From Anaerolineales bacterium (lineage in GTDB: Bacteria > Chloroflexota > Anaerolineae > Anaerolineales > Villigracilaceae), in contig JAEURF010000018.1 of the NCBI GenBank assembly GCA_016789205.1, positions 1-12,623 on the forward strand: a DNA stretch of 12,623 nt, read 5' to 3'. Positions 12,093-12,623 of the stretch are shown in pieces. Position 1 is the stretch's first letter, and the number at the start of each line of letters is the position of its first letter. The position numbers were made by a program, and so were the translations under genes. The notes below the pieces were generated by a model that saw only the letters and a list, made by a program, of their open reading frames with translations, ran no database searches and was not told the DNA's origin.

Positions 12093-12623
12093 ATGAAAAC
12101 TAGAATAATTACAATTGTCTTACTTCTGATTGTCGGCGCATTGCTTTTTTCATATGGGGTAAATCAGCCAGACACAAATACAGATGTGGACTCAGTACGC
12201 ACGCAAGCCGTATTGACTTTCGCCTCTTCCCTAACGGAGACTTTAGTCGCTGACCCTACACAGACATCCACGCCTATAAAAGAACCTACCATCACGCCAA
12301 CACTTATTACTGAAACACCATTCCCAACTGCCACAACAAATCCATGCTACAACTTGCTTTACATCCGTGATGTCACCATTCCAGATGGCACACAAATGCG
12401 AGCAGGTGAAGTCTTTACCAAAACGTGGGAAGTGCAAAATATTGGCGGTTGTGCATGGCGGGCTGGATTCACTTTTCAACATTTTGGCGGCGACTTGATG
12501 CGTGGAACCTCTGTCACACTTACAGAAGCCATTCCCACAGGTGCAAAACGTGAAATTTCCGTTGAGCTCGTTGTACCAAGCGGAGTTAACGGTTTAATTC
12601 AATCCTCATGGCGCATGGCTGAT
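12093..12623 (+). CDS. Secreted or membrane-anchored NBR1-Ig-like domain protein (3' end outside window)
   Basis: The frame opens with ATG at 12093 and stays open through the window edge; 177 residues are visible. Residues 5-21 (IITIVLLLIVGALLFSY after MKTR) are a signal anchor or signal peptide. Residues about 50-84 are rich in Thr and Pro (TQTSTPIKEPTITPTLITET), a low-complexity stalk. From about 88 an NBR1-type Ig-like domain follows: VTIPDGTQMRAGEVFTKTWE, NIGGCAWRAGFTF, then FGGDLM and PSGVNGLIQSSWRM, matching the 'P-D-G-T ... K-x-W ... N-x-G ... W' spacing of the family. Such domains are common on extracellular proteins of Anaerolineae, as I recall. It starts 14 bases after the SpoIIAA-like stop with an A-rich leader and no clear Shine-Dalgarno sequence. 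Further domains may lie beyond the window. Confidence 0.82.
   Translation, partial: MKTRIITIVLLLIVGALLFSYGVNQPDTNTDVDSVRTQAVLTFASSLTETLVADPTQTSTPIKEPTITPTLITETPFPTATTNPCYNLLYIRDVTIPDGTQMRAGEVFTKTWEVQNIGGCAWRAGFTFQHFGGDLMRGTSVTLTEAIPTGAKREISVELVVPSGVNGLIQSSWRMAD

Overview
The window is ordinary chromosomal DNA from a free-living bacterium. I would guess an Anaerolineae-type Chloroflexota. That guess is inference: it rests on a secreted-type NBR1-Ig-like protein behind a Thr/Pro-rich stalk, a bacterial deoxynucleoside kinase joined to a CNBD-PP2C phosphatase, an Mca-like PIG-L deacetylase, an AT-leaning base composition, and several kinds of dispersed palindromic repeat between genes. No rRNA, tRNA, CRISPR array, integrase or transposase was seen. 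The longest stretch without a gene is 5639-5888 (about 250 bases), so there is no gap over 300 bases.

Left part (1-3713): the C-terminal half of formate-tetrahydrofolate ligase (fhs) enters from the left edge and ends at a perfect hairpin. An amidase-signature enzyme follows on the plus strand and overlaps the end of a convergent PilZ-like gene by 4 bases. Upstream of the PilZ-like gene on the minus strand is an Mca/LmbE-type deacetylase, with a 15-bp inverted repeat between the two.

Middle part (3875-9268, all plus strand): a cytoplasmic serine hydrolase of the class C beta-lactamase/esterase fold is followed after 15 bases by a small P-loop kinase, then an intrinsic terminator. Next come an ABC-F ATPase and a GNAT acetyltransferase 10 bases apart, then a PLP-dependent cystathionine gamma-synthase/lyase. 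Hairpin-forming dispersed repeats sit just before the ABC-F gene, between the GNAT and cystathionine genes, and after the cystathionine gene.

Right part (9325-12623): a minus-strand pair encodes a deoxynucleoside kinase and, one base after its stop, a cyclic-nucleotide-binding/SpoIIE-type PP2C phosphatase. Divergent from this pair is a plus-strand run: a four-helix membrane protein, a SpoIIAA-like (STAS-fold) protein and the start of a membrane-anchored or secreted NBR1-Ig-like protein cut by the window edge.

I see no clear undescribed system. The best leads are the kinase-phosphatase coupling with a SpoIIAA-like protein nearby, the resistance-like set of small enzymes at 3875-7968, the different palindromic repeats packed into the gaps, and a terminator-ended leader-like segment at 5641-5766.
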